A stretch of 64,000 nt of DNA from Marinobacter sp. (GCF_014859525.1 NZ_JACUUB010000001.1:1-64000); one strand, 5' to 3'. Counted from the stretch's first letter, positions 10,039 through 21,574 are shown. Translations and numbers: made by a program. Notes: generated from the sequence alone by a model not told the origin.

Positions 10039-10149
10039 GCAATCAGGTGGGGATGGCTTTCCGAAACCGTGCGGAGCCATGGATGGCGAAGCCGAGCTTA
10101 CACGGACGTATTCACAGCGTGTTTCGGAAAGCCATCCCCACCTGATTGC
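10039..10149. repeat. Perfect 29-bp inverted repeat with structured 53-nt loop
   Basis: Arms at 10039-10067 and 10121-10149 are exact reverse complements over 29 bp. The arm begins GCAATCAGGTGGGGATGG. The loop has further pairing: CCGTG with CACGG, and GCCAT-GG-ATGGC near 10076-10087. The element lies between divergent genes aspS and the FabR-like gene, inside the probable aspS leader. No U-tract follows, so it is not a textbook terminator. It may be a dispersed intergenic repeat or a structured leader RNA. Confidence 0.9.
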
Positions 10150-10205
10150 TTGCAGCGAAATCCTGGCCGATGGAAATTTTTGCGACCTTACTGGAAAAGC
10201 CGCCC

Positions 10206-10211
10206 ATTATA
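10206..10211 (-). promoter_or_regulatory. Candidate -10 box for aspS
   Basis: TATAAT on the minus strand, about 216 bp upstream of the aspS ATG. The -35 region (TGATTT at 17-bp spacing) is weak. If used, the aspS mRNA would carry a leader of about 210 nt containing the 29-bp inverted repeat. Confidence 0.35.
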
Positions 10212-10324
10212 AACACAATGCCGTTGAAAATCAGGCGTACCGAAACGCATTTGAGCCACTCAGATGACTCCATGTGAACAGACGGCTAAAATGCCGGGTT
10301 TTAGCGGTCGTTGGAGTAGCCATT

Positions 10325-10951
10325 TTGGCCACCAGAGCAGAGCAGAAACTGAAGACCCGCCGGGCATTAATGGACGCCGCCCTGGCGCAGCTGAGCGCAG
10401 ACCGGGGCTTTGGCAGCCTGAGCTTGCGAGAAGTAGCCCGTGAAGCTGGCATCGCCCCAACCTCATTCTATCGGCACTTTTCAGAGCTGGATGAATTGGG
10501 CCTGGCCTTGGTGGATGAAGGCGGTGTGGCGCTGCGGCAACTGATGCGCCAGGCCCGCAAGCGGATTGTTCGGAACGGGAGTGCGATTTCCACCTCGGTA
10601 GACACATTCATGGAGTATCTGGGCAATAATGCCAACCTGTTCCGCCTGATGTTGCGGGAGCGCACCGGGGTATCCAAGCCCTTTCGTACGGCGGTGAAGG
10701 CGGAAATTGATCACTTTGTGACCGAGCTTGCAGATGACCTGCGCCGCTTTGCAGAAGAGCAGAACAAACAGCTGGCAGAGCCACGCCTGGTGGCTGAAGC
10801 CATGGTAACGCTGGTGTTTAATCAGGGAGCGGAAGCACTGGATGCCACACCCAAAGAGCGGGAAGAGCTGAAAGTCAAATTGAAAACCGAGTTGCGAATG
10901 ATTCTGGTGGGCTCCCAGACCCTGGCCCAGTGGCAACAGGGCCCGGAGTAG
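10325..10951 (+). CDS. fabR: FabR-like TetR-family transcriptional repressor
   Basis: TetR-family regulator closely resembling FabR, which represses unsaturated-fatty-acid genes (fabA/fabB) in enterics. The start chosen is TTG at 10325, with GGAG 8 nt upstream and an N-terminus ([20 protein letters not shown]) that aligns with FabR, giving 208 aa; a GTG at 10274 is possible but less likely. The HTH is [20 protein letters not shown] (about 34-53), followed by the family motif [12 protein letters not shown]. The remainder is the ligand-binding helical domain. It diverges from aspS. Confidence 0.85.
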   Translation: MATRAEQKLKTRRALMDAALAQLSADRGFGSLSLREVAREAGIAPTSFYRHFSELDELGLALVDEGGVALRQLMRQARKRIVRNGSAISTSVDTFMEYLGNNANLFRLMLRERTGVSKPFRTAVKAEIDHFVTELADDLRRFAEEQNKQLAEPRLVAEAMVTLVFNQGAEALDATPKEREELKVKLKTELRMILVGSQTLAQWQQGPE

Positions 10952-10963
10952 ACACGGGCCGGA

Positions 10964-11374
10964 TCAGGCCAGGGACTGCAATAATGGATGCAGCCTGGCA
11001 CTGACTTCCGCCAGCTGATCATCTGTGTACGGCACGGGCGCCTGCTTGCCCCAAACCGGACCCGGCCATGCCGGGTCTCCTTGATACCGCACAATGTGAT
11101 GCAAATGCAGCTGCGGCACCATGTTGCCCAGTGCCGCAACGTTCATTTTGTCGCCGCTAAAAAGCTCCATCATACCTCGGCTTAATACCGAGGATTCTTC
11201 CACTAACCGCACCTGTTGATTATGCTTCAGCTCGTAGATTTCCCGGATGCCGGGTACGGCCGGCACCAGGATAATCCACGGCCAGGTTTTGTCGTTCATC
11301 AGACAAACCTCACACAAACGGGAGTATCCCAGCTTGTGTGTATCTGCCGTCAGCCGCTCGTGTAGCTGAAACAT
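10964..11374 (-). CDS. HIT domain-containing protein
   Basis: Small histidine-triad-fold protein of 136 aa, probably a nucleotide hydrolase or transferase; the substrate is unknown. The triad region reads PQLHLHHIVRYQGD (His90, His92, His93), so the classical H-x-H-x-H pattern is altered: Ile occupies the expected third-His position. N-terminal Cys21 and Cys24 form a CxxC-like pair. An ATG at 11374 follows GGGAG; a GTG immediately before it is an alternative. It lies 15 bp after ugd on the same strand, convergent with fabR. Confidence 0.85.
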   Translation of the reverse strand: MFQLHERLTADTHKLGYSRLCEVCLMNDKTWPWIILVPAVPGIREIYELKHNQQVRLVEESSVLSRGMMELFSGDKMNVAALGNMVPQLHLHHIVRYQGDPAWPGPVWGKQAPVPYTDDQLAEVSARLHPLLQSLA

Positions 11375-11392
11375 CACCTGAACTCCCTGTTA

Positions 11393-12739
11393 TTAACCGG
11401 CTGAGTGGAACTGGTTAAGACCGCGGCCAACGGCATAATAGACCAGGCCATGGCGCTCAAGCATTTCAGGCTCATACAGGTTGCGACCATCAAAGATGGC
11501 GGGCTGCTTCAGAGCGCCGGCAATCAGATCAAAATCCGGCGACCGGAATTCTTTCCATTCGGTACAGATGGCCAGCACATCAGCCCCTTTAAGTGCCTGC
11601 TCTTTGGTGCCGCACAGTGTCAGCCCGTCATGGCCCTCATAAATGCGCTGGGTTTCTTCCATGGCTTCCGGATCAAAGGCCTGTACCGTGGCACCCGCCT
11701 CCCAGAGAGTTTCCATCAGGGTACGTGATGAGGCTTCGCGCATGTCGTCGGTATTCGGCTTGAACGCCAGGCCCCAAAGCGCAACCACCTTGCCTTTCAG
11801 GTTACCCTGGAAGTAATGACTGATCTTGTCGAACAGCACGTGCTTCTGTGCGTAATTGACAGCTTCTACGGCATTCAGCAGCTTGGCTTCATAACCACAA
11901 TTACCAGCAGTGCGCGCCAGCGCCTGAACGTCTTTCGGGAAGCAGGAGCCACCGTAGCCGCAGCCGGGATAAATGAAGTGATAGCCGATGCGCGGATCAG
12001 AACCAATGCCACGGCGCACGGCTTCGATGTCAGCACCCAGGCGTTCGGCCAGGTTGGACATTTCATTCATAAAGCTGATTTTGGTGGCCAGCATCGAGTT
12101 AGCCGCATACTTGGTCAGCTCGGCAGAGCGAATGTCCATAAAGATCATTCGGTCATGGCTGCGGTTGAACGGGTAGTAGACCTCGCGCAGCACTTCAGCA
12201 GCCTGCTCGCTGTCAGTTCCGACCACAATGCGATCCGGCTTCATGAAATCGTTGATAGCCGCGCCTTCTTTCAGGAATTCCGGATTGGATACCACATCGA
12301 AACCCAGCTCCAGGCCGCGCTTGTCAAGTTGGCCACGCACCGCAGCTTTCACTTTGTCTCCGGTACCCACGGGCACGGTGGACTTGTCCACTATCACCTT
12401 GTAGTCGTCCATGTACTGACCAATAGATTTGGCCACAGCGAGCACGTATTGCAGGTCGGCAGAGCCGTCTTCATCCGGCGGCGTGCCTACGGCGATGAAC
12501 TGCAAGGTGCCGTGCTTGACGGCGTCTTCGGCATCGGTCGTGAACGACAGCCGGCCGGCCTCGACCGTGTGTTTGACGATGCCATCAAGGCCTGGCTCAT
12601 AAATTGGGATCTGGCCATTCTTCAGTTTTTCGATCTTGCCCTGGTCCACATCCATGCACAGTACGTCATGGCCCACATCCGCAAGGCAAGCGCCCGTTAC
12701 CAGGCCCACGTATCCGGTTCCGAAAATCGTAATTTTCAT
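11393..12739 (-). CDS. ugd: UDP-glucose 6-dehydrogenase
   Basis: NAD-dependent oxidation of UDP-glucose to UDP-glucuronate, a precursor of exopolysaccharide or LPS sugars. It is 448 aa, the usual family length. The N-terminal Rossmann motif is [11 protein letters not shown]. The catalytic Cys lies in [16 protein letters not shown] (about 260-275), and the C-terminal UDP-binding domain starts near 315 ([16 protein letters not shown]). It lies downstream of galE (33-bp gap); the pair supplies UDP-galactose and UDP-glucuronate. Confidence 0.97.
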   Translation of the reverse strand: MKITIFGTGYVGLVTGACLADVGHDVLCMDVDQGKIEKLKNGQIPIYEPGLDGIVKHTVEAGRLSFTTDAEDAVKHGTLQFIAVGTPPDEDGSADLQYVLAVAKSIGQYMDDYKVIVDKSTVPVGTGDKVKAAVRGQLDKRGLELGFDVVSNPEFLKEGAAINDFMKPDRIVVGTDSEQAAEVLREVYYPFNRSHDRMIFMDIRSAELTKYAANSMLATKISFMNEMSNLAERLGADIEAVRRGIGSDPRIGYHFIYPGCGYGGSCFPKDVQALARTAGNCGYEAKLLNAVEAVNYAQKHVLFDKISHYFQGNLKGKVVALWGLAFKPNTDDMREASSRTLMETLWEAGATVQAFDPEAMEETQRIYEGHDGLTLCGTKEQALKGADVLAICTEWKEFRSPDFDLIAGALKQPAIFDGRNLYEPEMLERHGLVYYAVGRGLNQFHSAG

Positions 12740-12772
12740 TGCATCATTCCTGAAATTCGTTGGTTAACAATT

Positions 12773-13762
12773 TTATTTGGAGGCTTTTTTCTTCTGCCAG
12801 ACGGCTTCCCAGGCAAGAGCAGTGCGTACGATGGTATTGAGGTCATCGTAATCCGGCTGCCAACCCAAAACGTCTTTGATACGGGTGTTGTCTGCCATTA
12901 AAGCGGCAGGATCTCCGGCCCGACGGCCAGCTTGCTCTACCGGGAATGAGGCACCAGACTCCAGCTTCACCACGTCGATCACTTCCTGAACAGTGAAGCC
13001 ACGGCCATAACCACAATTCAGGACCTGAGACTTGCCACCACCGGACATGTAATCGAGCGCCATCACGTGAGCCTTCGCCAGGTCCTCCACGTGGATGTAA
13101 TCGCGAATACAGGTGCCATCGCGAGTGTCGTAATCGGTACCAAACACGCTCATACCCTGGCGCTGGCCGGTCACGCACTCACAGGCGACCTTGATCAGGT
13201 GCGTTGCCTCGGGCGTTGCCTGTCCCAGACGTCCTTCCGGGTTGGCTCCGGCGACATTGAAGTAACGCAGGATGACGTAATTGAGGTCCGAGGCAGCGGC
13301 AAGATCCATGATCATGCGCTCGCTCATCATCTTGGAGGCACCATAGGGATTAATGGGCGCCAGCGGCAGGTCTTCAGTCAATACCGTCTGTTCAGGCATG
13401 CCATACACCGCAGCCGTAGAGGAAAACACCATCGATGGTATTTTGTGGCGCTCCACGGCTTTCAGCAGATTCAGGGTGTTGCGGGTATTGTTGCTGTAAT
13501 ACTTGAGAGGATTAGTGACCGATTCTGGCACCACAATGTTGGCTGCGAAGTGTAAAACGGCCTCAAACCGGTGCTTTGAGAACACCGCCTCAATGGCGTC
13601 TTCATCCGCCAGATCTGCCACCACCAGCTCGCCGGCCGTGACCGCCCAGCGGTAGCCGGTCGAGAGATTGTCGAACACCACAATGTCGTGGCCTGCCTCC
13701 GCCAATTGGCGCACAACGTGACTGCCGATGTAGCCGGCACCACCGGTAACGAGAACTTTCAT
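12773..13762 (-). CDS. galE: UDP-glucose 4-epimerase
   Basis: Short-chain dehydrogenase/reductase-fold epimerase interconverting UDP-glucose and UDP-galactose, 329 aa. The NAD-binding motif TGGAGYIGSH is at about 7-16. The catalytic Ser/Tyr/Lys are in FSSTAAVYG and NPYGASKMMSE. The ATG overlaps the tadA stop (ATGA), so it is translationally coupled to tadA. It is followed by ugd, giving a small nucleotide-sugar module. Confidence 0.96.
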   Translation of the reverse strand: MKVLVTGGAGYIGSHVVRQLAEAGHDIVVFDNLSTGYRWAVTAGELVVADLADEDAIEAVFSKHRFEAVLHFAANIVVPESVTNPLKYYSNNTRNTLNLLKAVERHKIPSMVFSSTAAVYGMPEQTVLTEDLPLAPINPYGASKMMSERMIMDLAAASDLNYVILRYFNVAGANPEGRLGQATPEATHLIKVACECVTGQRQGMSVFGTDYDTRDGTCIRDYIHVEDLAKAHVMALDYMSGGGKSQVLNCGYGRGFTVQEVIDVVKLESGASFPVEQAGRRAGDPAALMADNTRIKDVLGWQPDYDDLNTIVRTALAWEAVWQKKKASK

Positions 13763-14271
13763 GAGGCTGCGCTTCCCTTCCCTGAGTGTTGTTGACGGCG
13801 CTGCCGGATTTCCCGACGGCGCCGGCTAAAAAATTCGGATATCACCTGGCCGCACTGGTCAGCCATTACACCGCCAGACACGTCTACCCGCCAGTTCAGG
13901 TGCGGCTCTTCCAGAGTTCTTCGGGCTGATTCCACAGCTCCGGCTTTCGGCTCCGCCGCTCCATACACCAAACGGCTGATTCGGCCATGAACGATCGCAC
14001 CCACACACATGGTGCAAGGCTCCAGCGTCACATACAGCGTGGCGCCTGTCAGCCGGTAGTTACCCACCCTGGCAGCGGCATCCCGCAGGGCTCGTATCTC
14101 GGCATGAGCGGTCGGATCGCAGCCAGAAATCGGCGCATTGAAACCGGCCCCGACTTCCTTACCATCGAGAACCACCACTGCGCCAACAGGCACTTCACCC
14201 ATCCTGGCCGCCTGGCCGGCAAGGTCCAACGCCCGTTCCATCCAGTATCGGTCTTCCCGGGCATTATTCAC
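13759..14271 (-). CDS. tadA: tRNA adenosine(34) deaminase TadA
   Basis: Zinc-dependent deaminase making inosine at the wobble position of tRNA-Arg(ACG), 170 aa. The zinc/catalytic motifs are TAHAEIRAL (His and catalytic Glu) and PCTMCVGAI (two Cys). The GTG start has GGGAG about 10 nt upstream. It lies between guaA (31-bp gap) and galE. The C-terminal tail (FFSRRRREIRQRRQQ) is basic, as is common for tRNA-binding enzymes. Confidence 0.95.
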   Translation of the reverse strand: MNNAREDRYWMERALDLAGQAARMGEVPVGAVVVLDGKEVGAGFNAPISGCDPTAHAEIRALRDAAARVGNYRLTGATLYVTLEPCTMCVGAIVHGRISRLVYGAAEPKAGAVESARRTLEEPHLNWRVDVSGGVMADQCGQVISEFFSRRRREIRQRRQQHSGKGSAAS

Positions 14272-14302
14272 AATAGCTTATCTCCCGCCCGTTAACCGCC
14301 GC

Positions 14303-15880
14303 TTATTCCCATTCGATGGTGGCCGGCGGCTTGGACGAGATATCGTAGGTTACCCGAGACACGCCCGAGATTTCGTTGATAATCCGATTAGACACGGTTT
14401 CCAAAAGATCGTACGGCAGGCGCGCCCAGCGAGCGGTCATGAAGTCGACGGTCTCCACCGCACGGATGGCGATCACATACTCGTAACGGCGGGCATCACC
14501 CACCACGCCAACCGACTTCACCGGCAGGAACACCGCAAAGGCCTGACTGGTCTTGTGGTAGAAGTCTGCGCGGTGCAGCTCCTCCAGGAAGATGGCGTCA
14601 GCCCGGCGCAAGATCTCGGCGTACTCTTTCTTGACCTCGCCCAGAATCCGCACACCCAGACCAGGGCCCGGGAACGGGTGACGGTAAACCATATCGTAGG
14701 GCAGGCCCAACTCCAGGCCGATCTTGCGTACTTCGTCTTTGAACAGTTCGCGCAGCGGCTCAACCAGTTTCAGCTTCATGGTTTCCGGCAAGCCACCGAC
14801 ATTGTGGTGAGACTTGATGACATGTGCTTTACCGGTTTTGGACGCGGCGGATTCGATGACATCCGGATAGATGGTGCCCTGGGCCAGCCAGATCACGTCT
14901 TTGATGCGCGTAGCTTCTTGATCAAACACCTCGATAAAGGTGTTGCCGATCACTTTACGCTTCTGCTCCGGGTCGTTCACACCCTTGAGCTTGGACAGGA
15001 ACAGGTCTTCTGCATCGGCACGGATCACTTTTACGCCCATGTTACTGGCGAACATGTCCATCACCTGGTCGCCTTCGTGCAGTCGCAGCAAGCCGTTATC
15101 AACAAACACGCACGTCAGCTGATCACCAATGGCCTTGTGCAACAGCGCTGCGGTAACCGAGGAGTCAACACCACCTGACAGCCCCAGCAACACTTTGTCA
15201 TTACCCACCTGCTCACGAATCTGACGGACCGCGTCGTCAACAATCTTGGCGGGGGTCCAAAGTGCCTCACAGCCACTGATGTTCAGGATAAAGTGCTCAA
15301 GAAGCCTCTTGCCCTGCAGGGTGTGGGTCACTTCCGGATGGAACTGCACGCCATAAAGATTGCGGTTGAGATCCTGCATGGCTGCAATCGGCGCGCTTTC
15401 AGTGGACGCCAGCAGCTCGAAACCTTCCGGCATGACCACAACTTTGTCACCGTGACTCATCCAGACATCCAGCAAGGACTCGCCCGCCGGGGTCAGGTGG
15501 TCCGTGATGTCCTGCAGCAACGGACCCTGGGCCCTCACCTTGACCTGAGCGTAACCGAATTCACGCTTCTCGGAGCTGGCCACACGCCCCCCCAGCTGCT
15601 CTGCCATGGTTTGCATGCCATAGCAGATGCCAAGAACCGGAATTCCCTTATCGAACAACCCTTCAGGGGCCCGTGGACCGCCCAGCTGGGTAACAGACTC
15701 CGGGCCGCCGGCCAGGATAATGCCCTTGGGGTTGAATGCTTTCAGTTCGTCGTCTGTGATATCGAACGCTTTGATCTCACAGTACACGCCGATTTCTCGC
15801 ACACGGCGAGCAATTAACTGGGTGTACTGAGAACCGAAATCGAGAATCAGGATACGGTGGTCGTGAATATTCTGAGCCAT
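14303..15880 (-). CDS. guaA: GMP synthase (glutamine-hydrolysing)
   Basis: Converts XMP to GMP using glutamine and ATP; 525 aa. The N-terminal class I glutamine amidotransferase domain (about 8-205) has the nucleophile in GICYGMQ and the His/Glu in QFHPEVTHT. The ATP pyrophosphatase domain has the PP-loop [11 protein letters not shown] (about 233-243). The C-terminal dimerisation domain ends in TIEWE. It follows guaB, separated by a GC-rich hairpin at 15906-15930. Confidence 0.98.
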   Translation of the reverse strand: MAQNIHDHRILILDFGSQYTQLIARRVREIGVYCEIKAFDITDDELKAFNPKGIILAGGPESVTQLGGPRAPEGLFDKGIPVLGICYGMQTMAEQLGGRVASSEKREFGYAQVKVRAQGPLLQDITDHLTPAGESLLDVWMSHGDKVVVMPEGFELLASTESAPIAAMQDLNRNLYGVQFHPEVTHTLQGKRLLEHFILNISGCEALWTPAKIVDDAVRQIREQVGNDKVLLGLSGGVDSSVTAALLHKAIGDQLTCVFVDNGLLRLHEGDQVMDMFASNMGVKVIRADAEDLFLSKLKGVNDPEQKRKVIGNTFIEVFDQEATRIKDVIWLAQGTIYPDVIESAASKTGKAHVIKSHHNVGGLPETMKLKLVEPLRELFKDEVRKIGLELGLPYDMVYRHPFPGPGLGVRILGEVKKEYAEILRRADAIFLEELHRADFYHKTSQAFAVFLPVKSVGVVGDARRYEYVIAIRAVETVDFMTARWARLPYDLLETVSNRIINEISGVSRVTYDISSKPPATIEWE

Positions 15881-15905
15881 GGAGTCCTCGGGCTGTAAAG
15901 AAACA

Positions 15906-15930
15906 ACACGGCCCGGAAACCGGGCCGTGT
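15906..15930 (-). terminator. GC-rich hairpin between guaB and guaA
   Basis: An 11-bp perfect stem (ACACGGCCCGG with CCGGGCCGTGT) around a 3-nt loop. On the minus strand it is followed by TGTTTCTTT, a fairly U-rich tail. It could terminate or attenuate guaB transcription before guaA. Confidence 0.6.
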
Positions 15931-15945
15931 CAGATCGAGCAAAGA

Positions 15946-17451
<1,506 letters not shown>

Positions 17452-17597
17452 TTACACTCGAGACGGTGCAACACAGCAAAATCCTTAATCGACCTATTAT
17501 AAAGAGGTGACTACGGACAGTAAACCGCGAGGTTTTTGCACTTCTATTGCATCTTGCTGAATTTCCGTTATTTTTACCCGTCTCTCGGCTATTGCGT

Positions 17598-18977
17598 ATG
17601 AACGATCTTGGAGCGCCATTTTTGACTTCCCCCTACCCGGATACCCGCCCAAGGGCTTTAACCGTCAGCGAACTCAATCGTCAGGCCCGGCATTTGCTCG
17701 AATCCAGCTTTATGCAGGTGTGGGTAGAAGGCGAACTGTCCAGCTTTTCAAAACCTTCATCCGGGCACTGGTACTTCTCCCTGAAAGACCAGAAATGCCA
17801 GATCCGATGCGCCATGTTCCGGGGCGCTAACCAACGCATCCGCCCCTTGCCCCGCGAAGGCGACCAGATCCGTATTCGCGGCAAGGTCACGCTTTACGAA
17901 AATCGTGGCGATTTTCAAATCATCGTTGAGCACATGGAGCCCGCCGGGATTGGCGCTTTGCAGCAGGCTTTTGAAGCATTAAAGCTGAAATTACACGCTG
18001 AGGGCTTGTTTGACCCGGCGCGAAAAAAACCGATTCCGTCGATGCCGCGCCACATTGGCGTCATTACCTCCCCGACCGGTGCTGCCATACACGACATACT
18101 GACCGTTCTGGCTCGACGCTGCCCCGCGATTCCCGTGACACTCTACCCCACGGCGGTTCAAGGGCAGGCTGCAACCGCCGACATTGTCCGCGCCATAGAC
18201 CAGGCGCAACGCCATGGAGTCGCCGACTTACTGATCATTGGTCGTGGGGGCGGTTCACTGGAAGATCTCTGGTGCTTCAATGAAGAGACGGTCGCCAGGG
18301 CCATTGCCAGCTGCTCAATACCAACCGTCAGCGCGGTCGGCCACGAGGTCGATGTCACCATTGCGGATTTTGTGGCGGATCTCAGAGCACCGACACCCTC
18401 AGCGGCGGCTGAAAAGGCCTCTCCCGATCAACTCCAATGGCTACGCCGGCTTGGTGAGCAGGAGTTGCGGCTCGGTCAGTCCGCGCGCCGGCTGTTTCAG
18501 CGCCTGCAAACCCAGCTGGGCCACCTTGCCGCCAGATTGCGGGATCCACGCAGGCAGCTACAGGACAAAGCTCAACGCATGGACGAGCTGGACCTGCGCC
18601 TGAACAAAGCGATGGCGCAGCAACTTGTTCAGACCAGACTCAAGGCCAACCACCTCAGCCAACGACTGAGCACCCAATCGCCTCACAAAACCCTGCTCGC
18701 AGCCAGTGAGCAGACAACCAGGCTGAACGACCGGCTCGAAGCTGCCATCCGGCAACAGCTTCGACAACAGCATGAGCACCTGCAACATAATGCTCAAACC
18801 CTGCACCTAGTCAGTCCGCTAGCCACCCTTGGGCGGGGTTACGCAATTGTAAGGGATGACCAGAACCGGATTGTTCGCAACTCTGAGGCCCTCAGCGAAG
18901 GCTCATCAATCACCGCCCGCTTTGGCCAGGGCAGTGTTCGCGCACAGGTGACAGAGGTCAACTCTGATAGCCATTGA
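17598..18977 (+). CDS. xseA: Exodeoxyribonuclease VII large subunit
   Basis: Catalytic subunit of the ssDNA exonuclease ExoVII, 459 aa from the ATG at 17598; a TTG at 17547 would add 17 residues without family similarity. The N-terminal OB fold contains [20 protein letters not shown]. The catalytic domain (about 115-310) includes [11 protein letters not shown] and [15 protein letters not shown], and a long helical coiled-coil region follows. A C-terminal segment carries LGRGYAIV. It diverges from guaB. No xseB lies adjacent. Confidence 0.96.
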   Translation: MNDLGAPFLTSPYPDTRPRALTVSELNRQARHLLESSFMQVWVEGELSSFSKPSSGHWYFSLKDQKCQIRCAMFRGANQRIRPLPREGDQIRIRGKVTLYENRGDFQIIVEHMEPAGIGALQQAFEALKLKLHAEGLFDPARKKPIPSMPRHIGVITSPTGAAIHDILTVLARRCPAIPVTLYPTAVQGQAATADIVRAIDQAQRHGVADLLIIGRGGGSLEDLWCFNEETVARAIASCSIPTVSAVGHEVDVTIADFVADLRAPTPSAAAEKASPDQLQWLRRLGEQELRLGQSARRLFQRLQTQLGHLAARLRDPRRQLQDKAQRMDELDLRLNKAMAQQLVQTRLKANHLSQRLSTQSPHKTLLAASEQTTRLNDRLEAAIRQQLRQQHEHLQHNAQTLHLVSPLATLGRGYAIVRDDQNRIVRNSEALSEGSSITARFGQGSVRAQVTEVNSDSH

Positions 18978-19088
18978 GCGTTAAATACCAGGCGACTTCG
19001 CCTATGGTCTAGTAGTCATGGTTTTTAAAGCTTCTACAGTTGTGTTTAACAATCACAGAACAAAAACAGCACAGCTGAGGTGGCAAGC

Positions 19089-20963
19089 ATGAACTACCAC
19101 TCTGAGTTCCGCCGGTCGATCGACCAACGGGATGACTTCTGGCGAGAACAAGCTCAAGATATAGATTGGATTGAATCTCCGAAAACCATTTGGCAGGCAC
19201 TGAATAACGGTCACGGCGAGTGGTTCCCCGACGGAACCCTCAACACCAGCGATGCCGCGCTTGATGCCAACATCCGCGCCGGCCGCGGGCAACAGACCGC
19301 CCTTATCTACGACTCGCCGGTAACCAATACTCAGCAAAAATATACCTACAACGAATTACGCGATGACGTTGCGCGATTCGCCGGCGCTTTGCGGGCCCGC
19401 GGTATCGAGAAGGGCGACCGGGTTATCCTGTATATGCCCATGATCCCGCAGGCAGCCATCGCCATGCTGGCCTGCGCACGCCTGGGCGCCGTTCACTCTG
19501 TCGTGTTCGGGGGTTTTGCCGCCCATGAACTGGCGGTGCGAATTGAAGATGCCCAGCCAAAAGCGCTGATTACCGCCTCTTGCGGCATCGAAGTCACCAA
19601 AGTGATTGAATACAAACCACTGGTGGACAAGGCCATTGAGCTGTCCAGCCACAAACCCGACCTGTGCGTGGTCTATCAGAGACCTCAAACCACAGCGACG
19701 CTAAAAGACGGGCGTGATTTTGACTGGGAAGAGATCTGCGCCAGCGCGGAGCCAGCCGATCCGGTACCCGTAAAATCAACCGACCCGCTTTACGTTCTCT
19801 ACACCTCTGGCACCACGGGCAAGCCAAAAGGGGTGGTACGAGATAACGGCGGCCATGCAGTAGCCCTGAAATACAGCATGAAGCTGGTGTACGACGCCAA
19901 ACCCGGCGACGTGTTCTGGGCTGCCTCGGATGTTGGCTGGGTGGTGGGTCACAGTTATATTGTTTATGCGCCGCTATTCGCCGGCTGCACCACTATCCTT
20001 TATGAAGGCAAGCCAGTCAGAACCCCAGACGCAGGCGCATTCTGGCGCGTGGTGCAGGATCACAAAGTGAATATGCTGTTCACTGCTCCAACCGCTTTCC
20101 GAGCCGTTCGCAAGGAAGACCCGGAAGCCGATCAGCTTGGCCGCTACGATGTATCATCGCTAAAGCGCATCTTCCTGGCCGGTGAACGGCTGGACCCACC
20201 CACCTATGAGTGGCTCAAGGAGCATACTGGCCTGCCGATTCTGGACCACTGGTGGCAGACCGAAACCGGCTGGGCCATCTGCTGCAACCCGGTGGGCCTT
20301 GAAATGATGGCCACCAAGCCGGGGTCGGCCACCGTGCCCTCGCCAGGGTTCAACGTTCAGGTGGTGGACCCGGAAGGCAGCCAGATACCTGCCGGCGAAC
20401 AGGGCCAGATTGCCGTCAAACTCCCGCTGCCACCTGGCTGTCTGATGACAGTTTGGGGCGATGACAAACGGTTTCAGAGCAGCTATCTGGACCCGATTCC
20501 CGGGTTCTACAGCTCTGGCGACGGCGGCTTTATCGACGACGATGGCTACGTCTTTATCATGGGGCGCACCGACGACGTGATCAACGTGGCCGGCCACCGC
20601 CTGTCCACCGGCGAAATGGAAGAAGTCGTTGCTTCACACCCGGCCATCGCCGAGTGTTGTGTGGTTGGCGCTCACGATGACATGAAAGGCCAGATCCCCA
20701 TTGGCCTGGTGTTGATCAAAGATGGCGCAACCATTGATCAGGACGAACTCGAAGAAGAACTGGTTGACATGGTTCGGGAGAAAATCGGCGCCATTGCCTG
20801 CTTCCGTCGAGCCATTGTGGTGGATCGACTGCCCAAGACCCGCTCAGGCAAGATTTTGCGCCGGGTCATTCGGCAAATTGCCGACGGGGAGCAGTACAAT
20901 GTGCCCAGCACGATCGACGACCCCGCCATTCTTGAGGAAATCAGCGAGAAATTCGGGCGCTGA
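19089..20963 (+). CDS. prpE: Propionyl-CoA synthetase (PrpE-like)
   Basis: ANL-superfamily acyl-CoA synthetase, 624 aa from the ATG at 19089, which has GAGG 8 nt upstream. Adenylate-binding motif YTSGTTGKPKGVVRDNGG and the later GRTDDVINVAGHRLSTGE match PrpE more closely than acetate-specific Acs. The C-terminal catalytic Lys lies in PKTRSGKILRR. It probably activates propionate and perhaps other short chains. It stands alone, without prpBCD methylcitrate genes. A perfect hairpin follows at 20981-21029. Confidence 0.88.
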   Translation: MNYHSEFRRSIDQRDDFWREQAQDIDWIESPKTIWQALNNGHGEWFPDGTLNTSDAALDANIRAGRGQQTALIYDSPVTNTQQKYTYNELRDDVARFAGALRARGIEKGDRVILYMPMIPQAAIAMLACARLGAVHSVVFGGFAAHELAVRIEDAQPKALITASCGIEVTKVIEYKPLVDKAIELSSHKPDLCVVYQRPQTTATLKDGRDFDWEEICASAEPADPVPVKSTDPLYVLYTSGTTGKPKGVVRDNGGHAVALKYSMKLVYDAKPGDVFWAASDVGWVVGHSYIVYAPLFAGCTTILYEGKPVRTPDAGAFWRVVQDHKVNMLFTAPTAFRAVRKEDPEADQLGRYDVSSLKRIFLAGERLDPPTYEWLKEHTGLPILDHWWQTETGWAICCNPVGLEMMATKPGSATVPSPGFNVQVVDPEGSQIPAGEQGQIAVKLPLPPGCLMTVWGDDKRFQSSYLDPIPGFYSSGDGGFIDDDGYVFIMGRTDDVINVAGHRLSTGEMEEVVASHPAIAECCVVGAHDDMKGQIPIGLVLIKDGATIDQDELEEELVDMVREKIGAIACFRRAIVVDRLPKTRSGKILRRVIRQIADGEQYNVPSTIDDPAILEEISEKFGR

Positions 20964-20980
20964 TTCGCAAAGCCTTCATA

Positions 20981-21029
20981 ATATGCAACACAACTTTGCC
21001 TGAAACCCAGGCAAAGTTGTGTTGCATAT
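20981..21029. terminator. Perfect 22-bp hairpin downstream of prpE
   Basis: Arms at 20981-21002 and 21008-21029 pair perfectly over 22 bp around a 5-nt loop (AAACC). The arm starts ATATGCAACACAACTTTGCC. It begins 18 bp after the prpE stop. Neither side has a clean U-tract, so termination activity is uncertain; it may instead protect the mRNA 3' end. Confidence 0.6.
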
Positions 21030-21088
21030 CTGTGACAACCCACTGTTTTTAAACATTTTAAATCTTTAAAAACTTCCTGAAAAAACAA

Positions 21089-21116
21089 TTGACGCCCCCC
21101 AAACACGGTCTATACT
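21089..21116 (+). promoter_or_regulatory. Promoter of the cold-shock gene
   Basis: TTGACG (21089-21094) and TATACT (21111-21116) are separated by 16 bp, a good sigma-70 match. A transcript starting near 21123 would carry a 5' leader of about 200 nt, typical of cold-shock genes whose leader folds as a thermosensor. The region upstream is A/T-rich, like an UP element. Confidence 0.65.
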
Positions 21117-21321
21117 AAAAATTGCTGTGATCCTCTGCAGCGGTATTTGGCGAATGCGTTTCAACGTCCTGCCCAAGGCTTTTCGTTGCCCTTCCTCAGT
21201 ACGCTCCGGATGTTCCAGCAACGGTTTCCGCTCCGGCAGAAGCCGAGTCCGTACAGGCTGCTACCTGTGCGGAATCCGAACGTCCCGTGAGGGCAACATT
21301 TCAGTAAGACAGGAAAGATCG

Positions 21322-21531
21322 ATGTCCGATACCAAGACTGGCCAAGTAAAGTGGTTCAACGAATCCAAAGGCTTTGGCTTTATTGCTCAGGAAGGCGGCA
21401 GTGACGTTTTCGTTCACTACAGTGCAATCAATTCCGGCGGTTTCCGTACTCTGGCAGAGGGCCAGCAAGTACAGTTCACCGTTACTCAGGGACCGAAAGG
21501 CCCGCAGGCGGAAAACGTAACCCCGCTGTAA
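21322..21531 (+). CDS. Cold-shock protein (CspA family)
   Basis: Single cold-shock OB-fold domain of 69 aa that binds ssRNA and ssDNA. RNP1 is KGFGFI and RNP2 is VFVHYS. The ATG at 21322 is preceded by AGGA; the open frame extends 65 codons upstream, but that part is the untranslated leader. A strong hairpin follows (21575-21605). A second cold-shock gene (cspD-like) occurs at 47695. Confidence 0.95.
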   Translation: MSDTKTGQVKWFNESKGFGFIAQEGGSDVFVHYSAINSGGFRTLAEGQQVQFTVTQGPKGPQAENVTPL

Positions 21532-21574
21532 GCGGTTGCGTTAACTGCCGGATGCCCCTCACGGGCAGACGGAA

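Noticed and set aside
18987-19010. A small hairpin (AGGCGA/TCGCCT) after xseA
   Set aside because: Only 6 bp with a 2-nt loop and no U-tract, too weak to call a terminator.
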